This document shows positions 1-10,069 of a stretch of 64,000 nucleotides of DNA, in pieces. Both the position numbers and the translations under genes were made by a program. The notes below the pieces were generated by a model. The model saw only the letters and a list, made by a program, of their open reading frames with translations, had not been told where the DNA came from and did not search any database. Source of the DNA: CAXSEF01 sp964236695 (lineage in GTDB: Bacteria; Pseudomonadota; Alphaproteobacteria; Acetobacterales; Acetobacteraceae); assembly GCA_964236695.1 (NCBI GenBank), contig CAXSFU010000001.1, positions 1-64,000 on the forward strand, read 5' to 3'. Numbering within the stretch: position 1 is the stretch's first letter; every line of letters starts with the position of its first letter.

Positions 1-1490
1 ACCCCGGCACGATGAGCCCCTACCAGCACGGCGAGGTGTTCGTCACCGACGACGGTGCCGAGACCGACCTCGACCTCGGGCACTACGAGCGCTTCACCGG
101 CGTGCACGCCACGCGCTCGGACAACGCGACGACCGGGCGCATCTACTCAGAGGTGATCGCGCGCGAGCGGCGCGGCGACTATCTCGGCGCCACGGTGCAG
201 GTGATCCCGCACATCACAGACGCCATCAAGGACGCCATCACCCGCGACACCGATGATCTCGATTTCGCCCTGATCGAGATCGGCGGCACCGTCGGCGACA
301 TCGAGAGCCTGCCGTTCCTGGAGGCGATCCGCCAGCTGCACAACGACCTCGGGCCGGAGCGGACGATGTTCGTCCACCTCACGCTGGTGCCGTGGATTCC
401 CACCGCGGGCGAGCTGAAGACCAAGCCGACGCAGCATTCCGTCAAGGAGCTGCTGTCCTTGGGCATCCAGCCGCAGATGCTGCTGTGCCGCTGCGACCGG
501 CCGATCCCGGAAGGCGAGCGGCGCAAGATCGCGAGCTTCTGCAACGTGCGGCCGGAGGCGGTGATCGCGGCGCTCGACGTCGACACGATCTACGCCGTGC
601 CGATCGCCTACAGCGCGCAGGGCATGGACCGCGAGGTGCTGCGCCACTTCGCGCTGCCGCACGAGTCGGCACCGGACCTGTCGCGCTGGCAACGCATCGT
701 CGACACCGTGCGCGCGCCGGAGGGCGAGGTGCGAATCGCGGTGGTCGGCAAGTACACGAACCTGCTCGACAGCTACAAGTCGCTGGCCGAGGCGCTGGCG
801 CACGGCGGCATCGCCAACCGTGTGCGCGTGCGGCTGGACTGGGTCGACGCCGAGGTGTTCGAGCAGCCGGGCGCGGTCGGGCGGCTGGAGGACGTGCACG
901 GCATCCTGGTGCCCGGCGGCTTCGGCGAGCGCGGCACCGAGGGCAAGATCGCGGCCGTGCGCTTCGCGAGGGAGCGCCGCGTGCCGTTCCTGGGCATCTG
1001 CTTCGGCATGCAGATGGCCGTGATCGAGGCGGCGCGCCACCAGGCCGGGCTGCCCGACGCCTCGTCGACCGAGTTCGGCCCCACCGACACGCCGGTCGTC
1101 GGCCTGCTCACCGAGTGGGCGCGCGGCGACGAGATCGAGCGCCGCGCGGCCAGCGGCGAGCTGGGCGGCACCATGCGCGTGGGCAGCTACCCCGCCGCGC
1201 TGGCGCCGGGCTCGCTGGCCGCCGCGCTGTACTGCGGCACCGCGATCGAGGAGCGCCACCGCCACCGCTACGAGGTCAACGTCCACTACCGCGACGCCCT
1301 GGAGGCCGCCGGCCTGCGCTTCTCCGGGCTTTCGCCGGACGGCGTGCTGCCGGAGATCGTCGAGCGCGCCGACCACCCCTGGTTCATCGGCGTCCAGTAT
1401 CACCCGGAGCTGAAGAGCAAGCCGTTCGACCCGCACCCGCTGTTCGCCGGCTTCATCGCGGCGGCGGTCAGGCAGGCGCGGCTGGTGTGA
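1..1490 (+). CDS. pyrG: CTP synthase, 5' end outside the window
   Basis: CTP synthase makes CTP from UTP, ATP and glutamine in the cytoplasm. The reading frame is open from base 3 (P-G-T before the ATG at 12), so the first internal Met is not the real start and about 40 N-terminal residues lie off the left edge. The visible part begins with the MSPYQHGEVFVTDDG motif of the synthase domain. It continues into a class I glutamine amidotransferase domain with the nucleophile-Cys elbow GICFGMQMA and the YHPE His/Glu pair near the C-terminus. Length and motifs are normal for the family. It is followed on the same strand by a SOUL-family gene and kdsA; pyrG close to kdsA and eno is a common alphaproteobacterial order. 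Confidence 0.97.
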   Translation, partial: PGTMSPYQHGEVFVTDDGAETDLDLGHYERFTGVHATRSDNATTGRIYSEVIARERRGDYLGATVQVIPHITDAIKDAITRDTDDLDFALIEIGGTVGDIESLPFLEAIRQLHNDLGPERTMFVHLTLVPWIPTAGELKTKPTQHSVKELLSLGIQPQMLLCRCDRPIPEGERRKIASFCNVRPEAVIAALDVDTIYAVPIAYSAQGMDREVLRHFALPHESAPDLSRWQRIVDTVRAPEGEVRIAVVGKYTNLLDSYKSLAEALAHGGIANRVRVRLDWVDAEVFEQPGAVGRLEDVHGILVPGGFGERGTEGKIAAVRFARERRVPFLGICFGMQMAVIEAARHQAGLPDASSTEFGPTDTPVVGLLTEWARGDEIERRAASGELGGTMRVGSYPAALAPGSLAAALYCGTAIEERHRHRYEVNVHYRDALEAAGLRFSGLSPDGVLPEIVERADHPWFIGVQYHPELKSKPFDPHPLFAGFIAAAVRQARLV

Positions 1491-1542
1491 GGGGGCGGGG
1501 GCCGCAGGACGACGGAGCCGCCGCCGGACGCGGCGCCGCCGC

Positions 1543-2238
1543 ATGAGGACCGCCATGGCGACCCTGCTCTCCGGAGCCCTGCTGACCGCCTGCTCCGTTG
1601 TCGGCGTGCGCTCCGGCACGGAGCAGGCCCGCTACGACGTCGTGGCCCACCTGGCCGACGGCGTGGAGGTGCGCCGCTATCCCGCCCGCCTGGCGGCGGA
1701 GACCACCGTGGAGGGCACCGAGCTCGCCGCGCGCAGCACCGGCTTCCGGCGCGTCGCCGGCTACATCTTCGGCGCCAACGGCCGCCACGCCGGCATCGCC
1801 ATGACCGCGCCGGTCGCGGTCGCCGCTGCGCCCGGCGGGGACTCCGCGCGCGGCGGCGAGACCATCGCCATGACCGCGCCCGTCGCCCAGGCCCGCACCG
1901 CGGACGGCCGCTGGACCATCCGCTTCTTCCTGCCCGCCAGCCTCGACGCGGCCGACGCCCCCGTGCCCGACGACGCCCGGGTGACGCTCGTGCCGGTGCC
2001 CGCCGAAACCGTCGCCGTGCTGCGCTATGCCGGCTCCACCGGCCCCGACGCCGTCGCCCGTGCGCGCGGGCGGCTGCGCGCCGTCCTTGCCGCCTCGGAC
2101 TGGTCGCCCGTGGGCGAGGCGGTGTCCTGGTTCTACGACCCGCCCTGGACGCTGCCGCCGCTGCGCCGCAACGAGGCCGCGGTCCCCGTGGCCCGTGCGG
2201 CCGTCCCCGCGCCCCCGTCTCAGGAGCCGACGCCATGA
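1543..2238 (+). CDS. SOUL-family haem-binding lipoprotein
   Basis: The 231-residue product starts with a short signal peptide ending in a lipobox (L-L-T-A-C, Cys at about 16), so it is probably a lipid-anchored periplasmic or outer-membrane protein. The mature part matches the SOUL/HBP haem-binding family: an early VEVRRYPARLAAETTVEG strand and two copies of the family's I-A-M-T-A-P-V motif (about residues 86 and 107). SOUL proteins bind haem or tetrapyrroles, but their bacterial role is not established. Its stop overlaps the kdsA start (ATGA), which implies translational coupling although no functional link to KDO synthesis is known. An in-frame ATG 12 bases downstream is an alternative start. 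Confidence 0.85.
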   Translation: MRTAMATLLSGALLTACSVVGVRSGTEQARYDVVAHLADGVEVRRYPARLAAETTVEGTELAARSTGFRRVAGYIFGANGRHAGIAMTAPVAVAAAPGGDSARGGETIAMTAPVAQARTADGRWTIRFFLPASLDAADAPVPDDARVTLVPVPAETVAVLRYAGSTGPDAVARARGRLRAVLAASDWSPVGEAVSWFYDPPWTLPPLRRNEAAVPVARAAVPAPPSQEPTP

Positions 2239-3095
2239 CCGCCCTCCCGGGTTCCGCCGCCGCCGCCCGTGCCGTCACCGTCGGGCCTGGCGCCGCGCCC
2301 GTCACCTTCGGCAACGATCTTCCTTTCGTGCTGATCTCCGGCCCGTGCCAGATCGAGAGCGAGGCCCACGCCACCGAGGTCGCCTCCGCCCTGAAGGAGA
2401 TGGCCGACGCGCTCGGCATCCCGCTGGTGTTCAAGAGCAGCTACGACAAGGCCAACCGCACCAGCGGCGGTGCCGCGCGCGGCGTCGGCCTCGCGGCGGG
2501 GCTGGAGACTCTCGCCCGCATCCGCGAGCGGCTGGGCGTGCCCGTGCTCACCGACGTGCACGAGGCCGCGCACTGCGCGCCCGCGGCGGCGGCCGTCGAC
2601 ATCCTGCAGATCCCCGCCTTCCTGTGCCGCCAGACCGACCTGCTGGTCGCCGCCGGCGAGACCGGGGCCGCGATCAACGTCAAGAAGGGCCAGTTCCTGG
2701 CGCCCTGGGACATGGCCCATGTCGCCGCCAAGATCGCGGCCACCGGCAACGACCGCGTCCTGCTCACCGAGCGCGGCGCCTCCTTCGGCTACAACACCCT
2801 GGTCAGCGACATGCGCGCCCTGCCGATCCTGGCCCGCACCGGATGCCCCGTGGTGTTCGACGCCACCCACTCGGTGCAGCAGCCGGGCGGGCTCGGCGGC
2901 GCTTCTGGCGGGCAGCGCGAGTTCGCCCCCGTGCTCGCCCGCGCGGCGCTGGCGGTGGGGGTTGCGGCGCTGTTCATCGAGGCCCATCCGGATCCGGACC
3001 ACGCGCCCAGCGACGGGCCGACCATGATTGCGCTGCGCGACATGCCGGCGCTGCTGCGGCGGCTCGCGTTGTTCGACGCGGTCGCGAAGGGGTAG
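2235..3095 (+). CDS. kdsA: 3-deoxy-8-phosphooctulonate (KDO-8-P) synthase
   Basis: KdsA condenses phosphoenolpyruvate with arabinose-5-phosphate to KDO-8-phosphate, the precursor of the lipopolysaccharide inner-core sugar KDO. The 286-residue TIM barrel carries the expected PEP-site motifs: LISGPCQIESE near residue 35, FKSSYDKANRTS near 65, DVHE near 105, and KKGQFLAPWDM near 155. Its ATG overlaps the stop of the SOUL gene by four bases. Enolase, which makes its substrate PEP, lies 2.4 kb downstream, a neighbourhood seen in many proteobacteria. A GC-rich repeat follows the stop codon. Confidence 0.96.
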   Translation: MTALPGSAAAARAVTVGPGAAPVTFGNDLPFVLISGPCQIESEAHATEVASALKEMADALGIPLVFKSSYDKANRTSGGAARGVGLAAGLETLARIRERLGVPVLTDVHEAAHCAPAAAAVDILQIPAFLCRQTDLLVAAGETGAAINVKKGQFLAPWDMAHVAAKIAATGNDRVLLTERGASFGYNTLVSDMRALPILARTGCPVVFDATHSVQQPGGLGGASGGQREFAPVLARAALAVGVAALFIEAHPDPDHAPSDGPTMIALRDMPALLRRLALFDAVAKG

Positions 3096-3100
3096 CGGGC

Positions 3101-3164
3101 AAGGCCATGGCTCTGCCCTGGACCCGCCCCGGCTTCAAGAGGGGGCGAGCCGCCCTGGACCGGC
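3101..3164. repeat. GC-rich palindromic repeat, short degenerate copy
   Basis: Copy downstream of kdsA. It has the module AAGGCCATGGCTCTGCCCTGG followed by a second imperfect stem (GGGGGCGAGCCGCCC) and CTGGACCGGC, matching other copies of the family in the window. Mismatches in the first stem suggest decay. Confidence 0.7.
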
Positions 3165-3294
3165 CCATGAGAAGAGGGGCGTGGTTCGCTCGGTGCGGCT
3201 GGAGGCGAGCAGACTGCGGCCTGGATGCTTGCTATTGCTGCGGCCTGGGCTGCCTGGCGTCCTGCTTGCAGGACCATTCCGCGAAGGAACCGCC

Positions 3295-3801
3295 ATGTCC
3301 CTTGCTCGCCAAGTCGCGGCCTGCGCGCTCGGCGTCTCCTTGGCCACTCCGGCGGCGGCGCAGGTTCACGACCTCGCCGCCCTTGAGGCCGCCCAGTCCG
3401 CCGCCAACGCCGTGCCCGGCCCGCGCACCGTGCCCGCCCGCGCGCAGGACGGTCCCGACGCCGGCGCGATCCAGCGCGTCATCTCCGCGCAGATCGACGC
3501 CTTCGACCGCGGCGACGCCGAGGCGGCGTTCGGCTTCGCCGCGCCCTCGATCCGGGCGAAGTTCGGCACCGCCGCCCGCTTCCTCGCCGCCGTGCGCCAG
3601 GCCTACCCCGTGCTCGTGCATCCCCGCTCCGTCACCTTCACCGGCCTGCAGCAGGGCGACGCCAGCCTGGTGCAGAAGGTCGAGGTCGTCGGCCAGGACG
3701 GCCAAGGGGCGCTGGCCGCCTACGACATGGAGCACGAGCCGGACGGACACTGGCGCATCGCCGGTTGCACGCTGGGACGCAGCGAGCGGCTGGAGCTATG
3801 A
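3295..3801 (+). CDS. DUF4864 domain secreted protein
   Basis: The product of 168 residues has a clear Sec signal peptide (charged MSLARQ, hydrophobic stretch, cleavage after ATPAAA, about residue 22). It is followed by a compact alpha/beta domain of the DUF4864 type: an AIQRVISAQIDAFDRGDAEAAFGFA helix, a PSIRAKFG motif, then strands ending WRIAGCTL. This resembles NTF2-like folds, but no activity is known. The ATG at 3295 was chosen because it follows GCGAAGGAACC and begins the signal peptide; the longer open frame upstream would be translated repeat. The gene stands alone and converges on an MFS gene across an AT-rich element. Confidence 0.75.
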   Translation: MSLARQVAACALGVSLATPAAAQVHDLAALEAAQSAANAVPGPRTVPARAQDGPDAGAIQRVISAQIDAFDRGDAEAAFGFAAPSIRAKFGTAARFLAAVRQAYPVLVHPRSVTFTGLQQGDASLVQKVEVVGQDGQGALAAYDMEHEPDGHWRIAGCTLGRSERLEL

Positions 3802-3851
3802 CCTCGGCGGTCGGCCTGGATTTGGTGTTGGCTCGCTGGGATAGGTAGGAC

Positions 3852-3987
3852 AGCAAGAGTCTTCTTTTTCTGAAGAAAAAGAAGCAAAAAGACTTTGCCC
3901 ATTTGGTTCCGGGCAGGCGGGCGACGCCAGAGCCTTATGGGCCAAAGTTCTTTGGTTTTTTCTTTCAAGAAAGAACATGCTTTCTTC
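3852..3987. repeat. 136-bp AT-rich element, copy 1 (between convergent genes)
   Basis: The left arm contains a perfect hairpin (CTTCTTTTTCT, two-base loop, AGAAAAAGAAG, 3861-3884). The right arm contains an imperfect hairpin of the same type (TTCTTTC and GAAAGAAC, about 3961-3976). A GC-richer core of about 47 bases (3897-3943) lies between them. A second copy of exactly the same length sits at 51776-51911 in the opposite orientation, with nearly identical arms. Both copies lie between convergent genes, so a bidirectional terminator role is plausible. The base composition contrasts sharply with the GC-rich surroundings. Confidence 0.85.
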
Positions 3988-4018
3988 CTGCTGCCCCGCG
4001 GCAGGTCGATGACGGCCG

Positions 4019-5266
4019 TCAGCGGCCTGGCGGCAGACGCAGCAGCGGGGTGAGCGGCAGTGCGGCCGCGCACAGCGCTGCCATCACCCAGAACGCGCCG
4101 GCGCCGAGGCTGCCGTACAGCGGGCCGGCCGCCAGCGTCACGGCCGCCGACGTCGCGCCCATCGCGATCGTCGCGTAGAACGCCTGCGCGGTTGCGGCGA
4201 GGCGGACTGGGACGACGCGGCCGATCACATCCATGCAGGCCAGGTGGAGCAGCGCGAAGGTGAGGCCGTGCAGCGGCTCGACGGCCACCAGCGCCGGGAA
4301 CCACGCCGTGCACGCCGCCGTGCCCCAGCGCACGATCCCGGCCGCGGCGGACAGGGTGACCGCCCGGGCGGGGCCCAGGCGCTCCAGCAGCCGCCGGCCG
4401 AAAAACAGGAACACCAGGACCTCCGCCGCTACCGACAGCGCCCAGAGCAGGCTGCAGCGGGCGGGGCTCAGCCCGGCGGCGCGCCAGCGGATCACCTCGA
4501 AGCTGTCGTGCAGGGCGTGGCTGCCGCCGACGAGCGCCACCGCCGCCATGAGGCGGGCGAACACCGGGATGCCCAGCAGGGCGCGTAGCGGGCCCGGTAC
4601 GCCGCTTGGCGCCGCGCCGGCGGGCGGGCTGCCTGGCGCGCTTTCTTCCGGGTTTTCGGGCGCGCACGGCGCCGCGCGGGTGCCCGCCACCCGGTTCGGC
4701 ACCGCACGGGCCGCGCAGGCCGCCGCGGCCAGCAGCCCCGCGTTCAGCCAGACCACGATCCCGAGCCCGGCCCGCTCCACCATCTGGCCGGACAGCAGGG
4801 TGCCCAGAATGAAGGCGCCGGAGCCGGCGGCCCTGACCCAGCCGTACTCGAAGCCGCGCCGCCCCGACGCGGCGCCGAGCGCGAGCGCGTCGGCCACCGG
4901 GGTCAGCGGCGCCAGCGCGGCTGCGTGCGCGACGCTGACCAGCAGCAAGGGCGCCAGCCCGCGCGCGGGCACGTAGCCGAGTGCCACCAGGGCGGAGGCC
5001 CAGGCGAACCCGGCCAGCACCGCCGTCGCGCGGCCGGAGCGATCGGCCAGCCTGCCGCCCAGGGGCCCGGCCAGCAGCCGGACGGCCGTGCCGCCCGCGA
5101 GCACGACGCCCAGCGCCCCGGGGCCAAGGCCGTCCTGCAGCAGCAGCGCCGGCATGAACGGCGAGGCGACCCCGAAGGCTGCGAACAGCGCCCCGTACAG
5201 GGCGACGAAGCGCGGCAGGGGCGGGCGCTCGCTCACCGTGCCAGGATGGCGAAACGTTTGCCGCAT
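4019..5266 (-). CDS. MFS transporter (HcaT / PP-type family)
   Basis: An inner-membrane transporter of about 415 residues with some 12 hydrophobic segments. The N-terminal FVALYGALFAAFGVASPFMPALLL and the loop motif GGRLADRSGRATAVL are typical of the MFS_1-like group that includes the 3-phenylpropionate transporter HcaT. The substrate cannot be read from sequence. The open frame extends to 5413 but the extra 49 residues are Arg/Pro-rich and unlike a membrane protein, so the ATG at 5266 is preferred; a GTG slightly further in is possible. It is divergent from eno and convergent with the DUF4864 gene. Confidence 0.8.
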   Translation of the reverse strand: MRQTFRHPGTVSERPPLPRFVALYGALFAAFGVASPFMPALLLQDGLGPGALGVVLAGGTAVRLLAGPLGGRLADRSGRATAVLAGFAWASALVALGYVPARGLAPLLLVSVAHAAALAPLTPVADALALGAASGRRGFEYGWVRAAGSGAFILGTLLSGQMVERAGLGIVVWLNAGLLAAAACAARAVPNRVAGTRAAPCAPENPEESAPGSPPAGAAPSGVPGPLRALLGIPVFARLMAAVALVGGSHALHDSFEVIRWRAAGLSPARCSLLWALSVAAEVLVFLFFGRRLLERLGPARAVTLSAAAGIVRWGTAACTAWFPALVAVEPLHGLTFALLHLACMDVIGRVVPVRLAATAQAFYATIAMGATSAAVTLAAGPLYGSLGAGAFWVMAALCAAALPLTPLLRLPPGR

Positions 5267-5478
5267 TGCCACGGCGCATCGCCGTTCGCCTTTCCCGGCG
5301 CCCCGTTCGCCTAGGCGTCGAGGGCGGCCGTCCTTGCGGGCGTCCTCGTCAGGAAGGTCTGACGCCGGCGGCGTGACGCGCGGGCATGCCGCGGTGCGCG
5401 ACCGGGGCGCCACCTCCGCTTCCCCGTCACCCGCCGCGATGTTACGCCTGTGGTCCCGACGACCCGGAGCACCCCGCC

Positions 5479-6756
<1,278 letters not shown>

Positions 6757-6780
6757 CGCGAGGCCGGCCTTGCCTTGACG

Positions 6781-6843
6781 TGTGCCGGTCCAGGGGCGCT
6801 GCCCCTGGCGGGTCCAGGGCAGAGCCCTGGCCTTGCTTGCTGC
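6781..6843. repeat. GC-rich palindromic repeat, two-stem copy
   Basis: Downstream of eno. It has two tandem near-perfect palindromes: CCAGGGGCGCTGCCCCTGG, then CCAGGGCAGAGCCCTGG, ending CCTTGCTTGCT. This is the best-preserved short form of the family and probably forms two RNA hairpins at the 3' end of the eno transcript. Confidence 0.85.
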
Positions 6844-6913
6844 CTGTCCATTGCAAACACGCGATATCCTGCGTGAATTCCTGTAGAATGCCGCCGGGAT
6901 CAGGGAGGTTGCG

Positions 6914-7243
6914 ATGCAGCTGGGCCGCATTCTGAAACGCCGGGCGAAGGAGGCGGTGCCGCCGCTGCTGTTCCTGTCCCTGGTCGGCTATTTCGGCTGG
7001 CAGGCGACGCGGGGCGACCACGGCCTGCGCGCCCACGCGCTGCGCGAGCAGCAGCTTGCCACGGTGCAGGGCGAGCTGGCGCAGGCGACGGCGGAGCAGG
7101 AGGCCTGGGAGCGCCGGGTGGCCGCGCTGCGCACCGCGCGGCTCGATCCCGACCTGCTCGATGAGCGCGCGCGTGCGATGCTGAACCGCGCCGAGCCCAC
7201 CGAGATCGTCGTGCCCTACGAGCAGGGCCACAAGCTTTTCTGA
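6914..7243 (+). CDS. ftsB: Septum formation initiator FtsB/DivIC
   Basis: A small bitopic membrane protein of 109 residues with a short basic cytoplasmic start (MQLGRILKRRAKE), one transmembrane helix at about residues 15-32 (VPPLLFLSLVGYFGWQA) and a periplasmic coiled coil (LREQQLATVQGELAQATAEQEAWERRVAAL). It ends with the FtsB-like LDPDLLDERARAMLNRAEPTEIVV segment. FtsB works with FtsL and FtsQ in the divisome to activate septal wall synthesis. Position between eno and pdhA is typical. An AGGGAGGTTGCG ribosome-binding region precedes the ATG. Confidence 0.92.
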   Translation: MQLGRILKRRAKEAVPPLLFLSLVGYFGWQATRGDHGLRAHALREQQLATVQGELAQATAEQEAWERRVAALRTARLDPDLLDERARAMLNRAEPTEIVVPYEQGHKLF

Positions 7244-7383
7244 CATCCCAGCCCCGCCCTTGCCGGAGCTCCTGCGGCGTTTAGTTGCTCCGCCGCCGGC
7301 ATTGCCGCTTCGCGAGTCACCCGAGCAGCCCCGCGTGCATCCCACTTCGTTCGCGCGCCTCGGAGGCACACGCCGGCGCCTGG

Positions 7384-7402
7384 CGTGCTGCAGCGCAGCA
7401 CG
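7384..7402. promoter_or_regulatory. Inverted repeat upstream of pdhA
   Basis: A seven-base perfect inverted repeat (CGTGCTG, five-base spacer, CAGCACG) lies about 90 bases before the pdhA start in the 247-base gap after ftsB. It could be a dimeric operator or a hairpin in the leader. No regulator can be named from the sequence. Confidence 0.35.
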
Positions 7403-7490
7403 TTGATTTCCCCGGATGCCGCGGCTTGTCGCCGGCCGACCCGCGTCGTTAGCTGTCCTGGACGCAGACCACGCCCAGGGGATGACGCCG

Positions 7491-8669
7491 ATGTCGATGG
7501 ACAGCCCGCAGACACCGCCGCGCGCCGAGGACTCCAACCCGGCCGAACCCTCGCCCGCGACCGCCAGGCCCGGCGCCGTCGAGGCTGGCGTCGGGGACGA
7601 CGCCGCGGGCAACGGAGCTGTCGGCAACACCGCGATGGACCGCGACGGGTTGCGCCAGGCGTATCGCGACATGCTGCTGATCCGCCGCTTCGAGGAGCGT
7701 GCCGGGCAACTGTACGGCATGGGGCTGATCGGCGGGTTCTGCCACCTCTACATCGGCCAGGAGGCGGTGGTCGTCGGCGTTCAGTCGGCGCTCAGGCCGG
7801 GCGACCAGGTCATCACCTCGTATCGCGACCACGGCCACATGCTGGCCGCCGGCATGGAGGCGCGCGGCGTGATGGCAGAGCTGACCGGGCGCTCGGGCGG
7901 CTACTCGCGCGGCAAGGGCGGGTCGATGCACATGTTCTCGCGCGAGAAGAACTTCTTCGGCGGGCACGGCATCGTCGGCGCCCAGGTGGCGCTGGGCACG
8001 GGGCTGGCGTTCAGCAACTGGTATCGCGGCGACGACCTGGTCAGCGTCGCCTACATGGGCGACGGCGCGTCGAGCCAGGGCCAGGTGTTCGAGAGCTTCA
8101 ACCTCGCCGCGCTGATGAAGCTGCCGTGCATCTACGTGATCGAGAACAACCGCTATGGCATGGGCACCGACGTCGCCCGCGCCTCGGCGAGCCACGACCT
8201 GTCGCGCAACGGCGCGCCCTGGGGCATCCCCGGCCGCCAGGTGGACGGCATGGACGTGCTGGCGGTGCGCGCCGTGGCCGACGCCGCGGTGGCGCACTGC
8301 AGGAGCGGGCAGGGGCCGTTCCTGCTGGAGATGCAGACCTACCGCTACCGCGGCCACTCGATGTCCGACCCTGCCAAGTACCGCACCCGCGACGAGGTGC
8401 AGAGGATGCGCACCGAGCACGACTGCCTGGAGTCCGCCCGCCGCCATCTGGTCGACTGGGGCGAGGGGGAGCCGGCGCTGAAGTCGATCGAGGACGAGGT
8501 CAAGCGCATCGTCGCGGAGGCCGCGGAGTTCGCCCAGGCGAGCCCGGAGCCTGACGCGGCGGAGCTGTGGACCGACATTCTGATCGATGCGGACGGCACC
8601 CGCCCGGTGCGCGCGCCCACCGGCGGCCTGGCCGCAGCCCCCGGGGTCGGGCGGGGAGCTGTGCGGTGA
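7491..8669 (+). CDS. pdhA: Pyruvate dehydrogenase E1 component, alpha subunit
   Basis: E1 alpha pairs with PdhB to decarboxylate pyruvate and transfer the acetyl group to lipoamide. The 392-residue protein has a variable low-complexity N-terminus of about 50 residues. The conserved core then begins at LRQAYRDMLLIRRFEERAG. The thiamine diphosphate motif GDGASSQGQVFESFN starts near residue 190 and ends at ENNRYGMGT, and the loop YRGHSMSDPAKYR follows. Of three candidate starts (7416, 7482, 7491) the ATG at 7491 has the best-placed AGGGG. It is the first gene of a tightly coupled operon; its stop overlaps the pdhB GTG start. Confidence 0.95.
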   Translation: MSMDSPQTPPRAEDSNPAEPSPATARPGAVEAGVGDDAAGNGAVGNTAMDRDGLRQAYRDMLLIRRFEERAGQLYGMGLIGGFCHLYIGQEAVVVGVQSALRPGDQVITSYRDHGHMLAAGMEARGVMAELTGRSGGYSRGKGGSMHMFSREKNFFGGHGIVGAQVALGTGLAFSNWYRGDDLVSVAYMGDGASSQGQVFESFNLAALMKLPCIYVIENNRYGMGTDVARASASHDLSRNGAPWGIPGRQVDGMDVLAVRAVADAAVAHCRSGQGPFLLEMQTYRYRGHSMSDPAKYRTRDEVQRMRTEHDCLESARRHLVDWGEGEPALKSIEDEVKRIVAEAAEFAQASPEPDAAELWTDILIDADGTRPVRAPTGGLAAAPGVGRGAVR

Positions 8670-10069
8670 GCGTGCAGATCCTGATGCCGGCGCTGAGCCC
8701 GACGATGACGGAGGGCAAGCTGTCGCGCTGGCTGGTCAAGGTGGGCGACGAGGTGTCCGCAGGCGACGTGGTCGCCGAGATCGAGACGGACAAGGCGACC
8801 ATGGAGGTCGAGGCCGTCGACGAGGGCAGGCTCGCCGCGATCCTGGTCGAGGAGGGTACCGACGGCGTGGCGGTCAACACCCCGATCGCCACGCTGGCCG
8901 GGGAGGGCGAGGGCGCTGCCCCCACATCGGGGACGGCTGCCGCGCCCGCCGATGCTGCGCCCGAGGCGGCCGACGCGGCGAGCGTGCCGTCCGGCCCCGC
9001 CACCGACGAGGCGCCGCGGCCGGCCCAGCCGGCCCGGACCCGTGCGGGCGCCGACGACGGTCCAGCTGCCGCTCCGGACAGGGACTGGGGCGCCACCAGC
9101 AGCATCACCATCCGCCAGGCGCTGCGCGACGCCATGGCTGCGGAGCTGCGCGCCGACTCCACCGTGTTCCTGATTGGCGAGGAGGTCGCGCAGTACCAGG
9201 GCGCCTACAAGATCAGCCAGGGCCTGCTGGAGGAGTTCGGCGAGCGGCGCATCATCGACACGCCGATCACCGAGCACGGCTTCACCGGCATGGCGGTGGG
9301 TGCGGCGATGAACGGCCTGCGCCCGATCGTGGAGTTCATGACCTTCAACTTCGCGATGCAGGCGATCGACCACATCATCAACTCGGCCGCCAAGACGCTC
9401 TACATGTCCGGCGGCCAGATGGGCTGCCCGATCGTGTTCCGCGGGCCGAACGGCGCCGCCTCGCGCGTCGGCGCCCAGCACAGCCAGGACTATGCGAGCT
9501 GGTACGCGCACTGCCCCGGCCTCAAGGTCGTGGCGCCGTATTCGGCGGCCGACGCCAAGGGCCTGCTGCGCGCGGCGATCCGCGACCCGAACCCGGTGAT
9601 CTTCCTCGAGAACGAGATGCTCTACGGCCAGAGCTTCGAGTGCCCGGTCGACGAGGACTTCATCCTGCCGATCGGCCAGGCCAAGGTCGAGCGTGAGGGC
9701 AGCGACGTCACCCTGATCGCCTATTCGATCATGGTCGGCGTGGCGCTCAAGGCGGCGGAGCAGCTTGCCGAGCAGGGCATCAGCGCAGAAGTGATCAACC
9801 TGCGCACCCTGCGGCCGCTCGACACCGACACGATCGTCCGCAGCGTGAGGAAGACCGGCCGGGTGGTGTCCGTCGAGGAGGGCTGGCCGTACGCCGGCAT
9901 CGGCGCGGAGATCTGCACCGTGTGCGTCGAGCAGGCGTTCGACTGGCTCGACGCGCCGCCGGTGCGGGTCGCCGGGCTCGACGTGCCGCTGCCGTATGCC
10001 GCGAACCTGGAGAAGCTGGCGCTGCCGCAGCCGGACTGGGTGGTGGACGCCGTGCGAAAGCTGTTCTGA
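8666..10069 (+). CDS. pdhB: Pyruvate dehydrogenase E1 component, beta subunit, with N-terminal lipoyl domain
   Basis: The 467-residue product joins a lipoyl domain (residues 1-80, lipoylated Lys43 in ETDKATMEVE) through an Ala/Pro-rich linker (about 80-145) to a full E1 beta transketolase-type domain beginning ITIRQALRDAMAAELR. This fusion is known in alphaproteobacteria. The GTG start at 8666 overlaps the pdhA stop (GTGA) and follows GGGGAG; it gives MSVQILMPALSP, the usual lipoyl-domain start. E1 beta motifs include GEEVAQYQGAYK, DTPITEHGFTG and HSQDYASWYAHCPGLKVVAP. The lipoyl-coding stretch 8789-8834 is base-for-base identical to 10192-10237 in pdhC. Confidence 0.96.
   Translation: MSVQILMPALSPTMTEGKLSRWLVKVGDEVSAGDVVAEIETDKATMEVEAVDEGRLAAILVEEGTDGVAVNTPIATLAGEGEGAAPTSGTAAAPADAAPEAADAASVPSGPATDEAPRPAQPARTRAGADDGPAAAPDRDWGATSSITIRQALRDAMAAELRADSTVFLIGEEVAQYQGAYKISQGLLEEFGERRIIDTPITEHGFTGMAVGAAMNGLRPIVEFMTFNFAMQAIDHIINSAAKTLYMSGGQMGCPIVFRGPNGAASRVGAQHSQDYASWYAHCPGLKVVAPYSAADAKGLLRAAIRDPNPVIFLENEMLYGQSFECPVDEDFILPIGQAKVEREGSDVTLIAYSIMVGVALKAAEQLAEQGISAEVINLRTLRPLDTDTIVRSVRKTGRVVSVEEGWPYAGIGAEICTVCVEQAFDWLDAPPVRVAGLDVPLPYAANLEKLALPQPDWVVDAVRKLF

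Noticed and set aside
147..1619. 490-residue minus-strand open frame opposite pyrG
   Set aside because: Arg/Ala/Val/His-rich shadow translation with no family motif; pyrG on the other strand is unmistakable.
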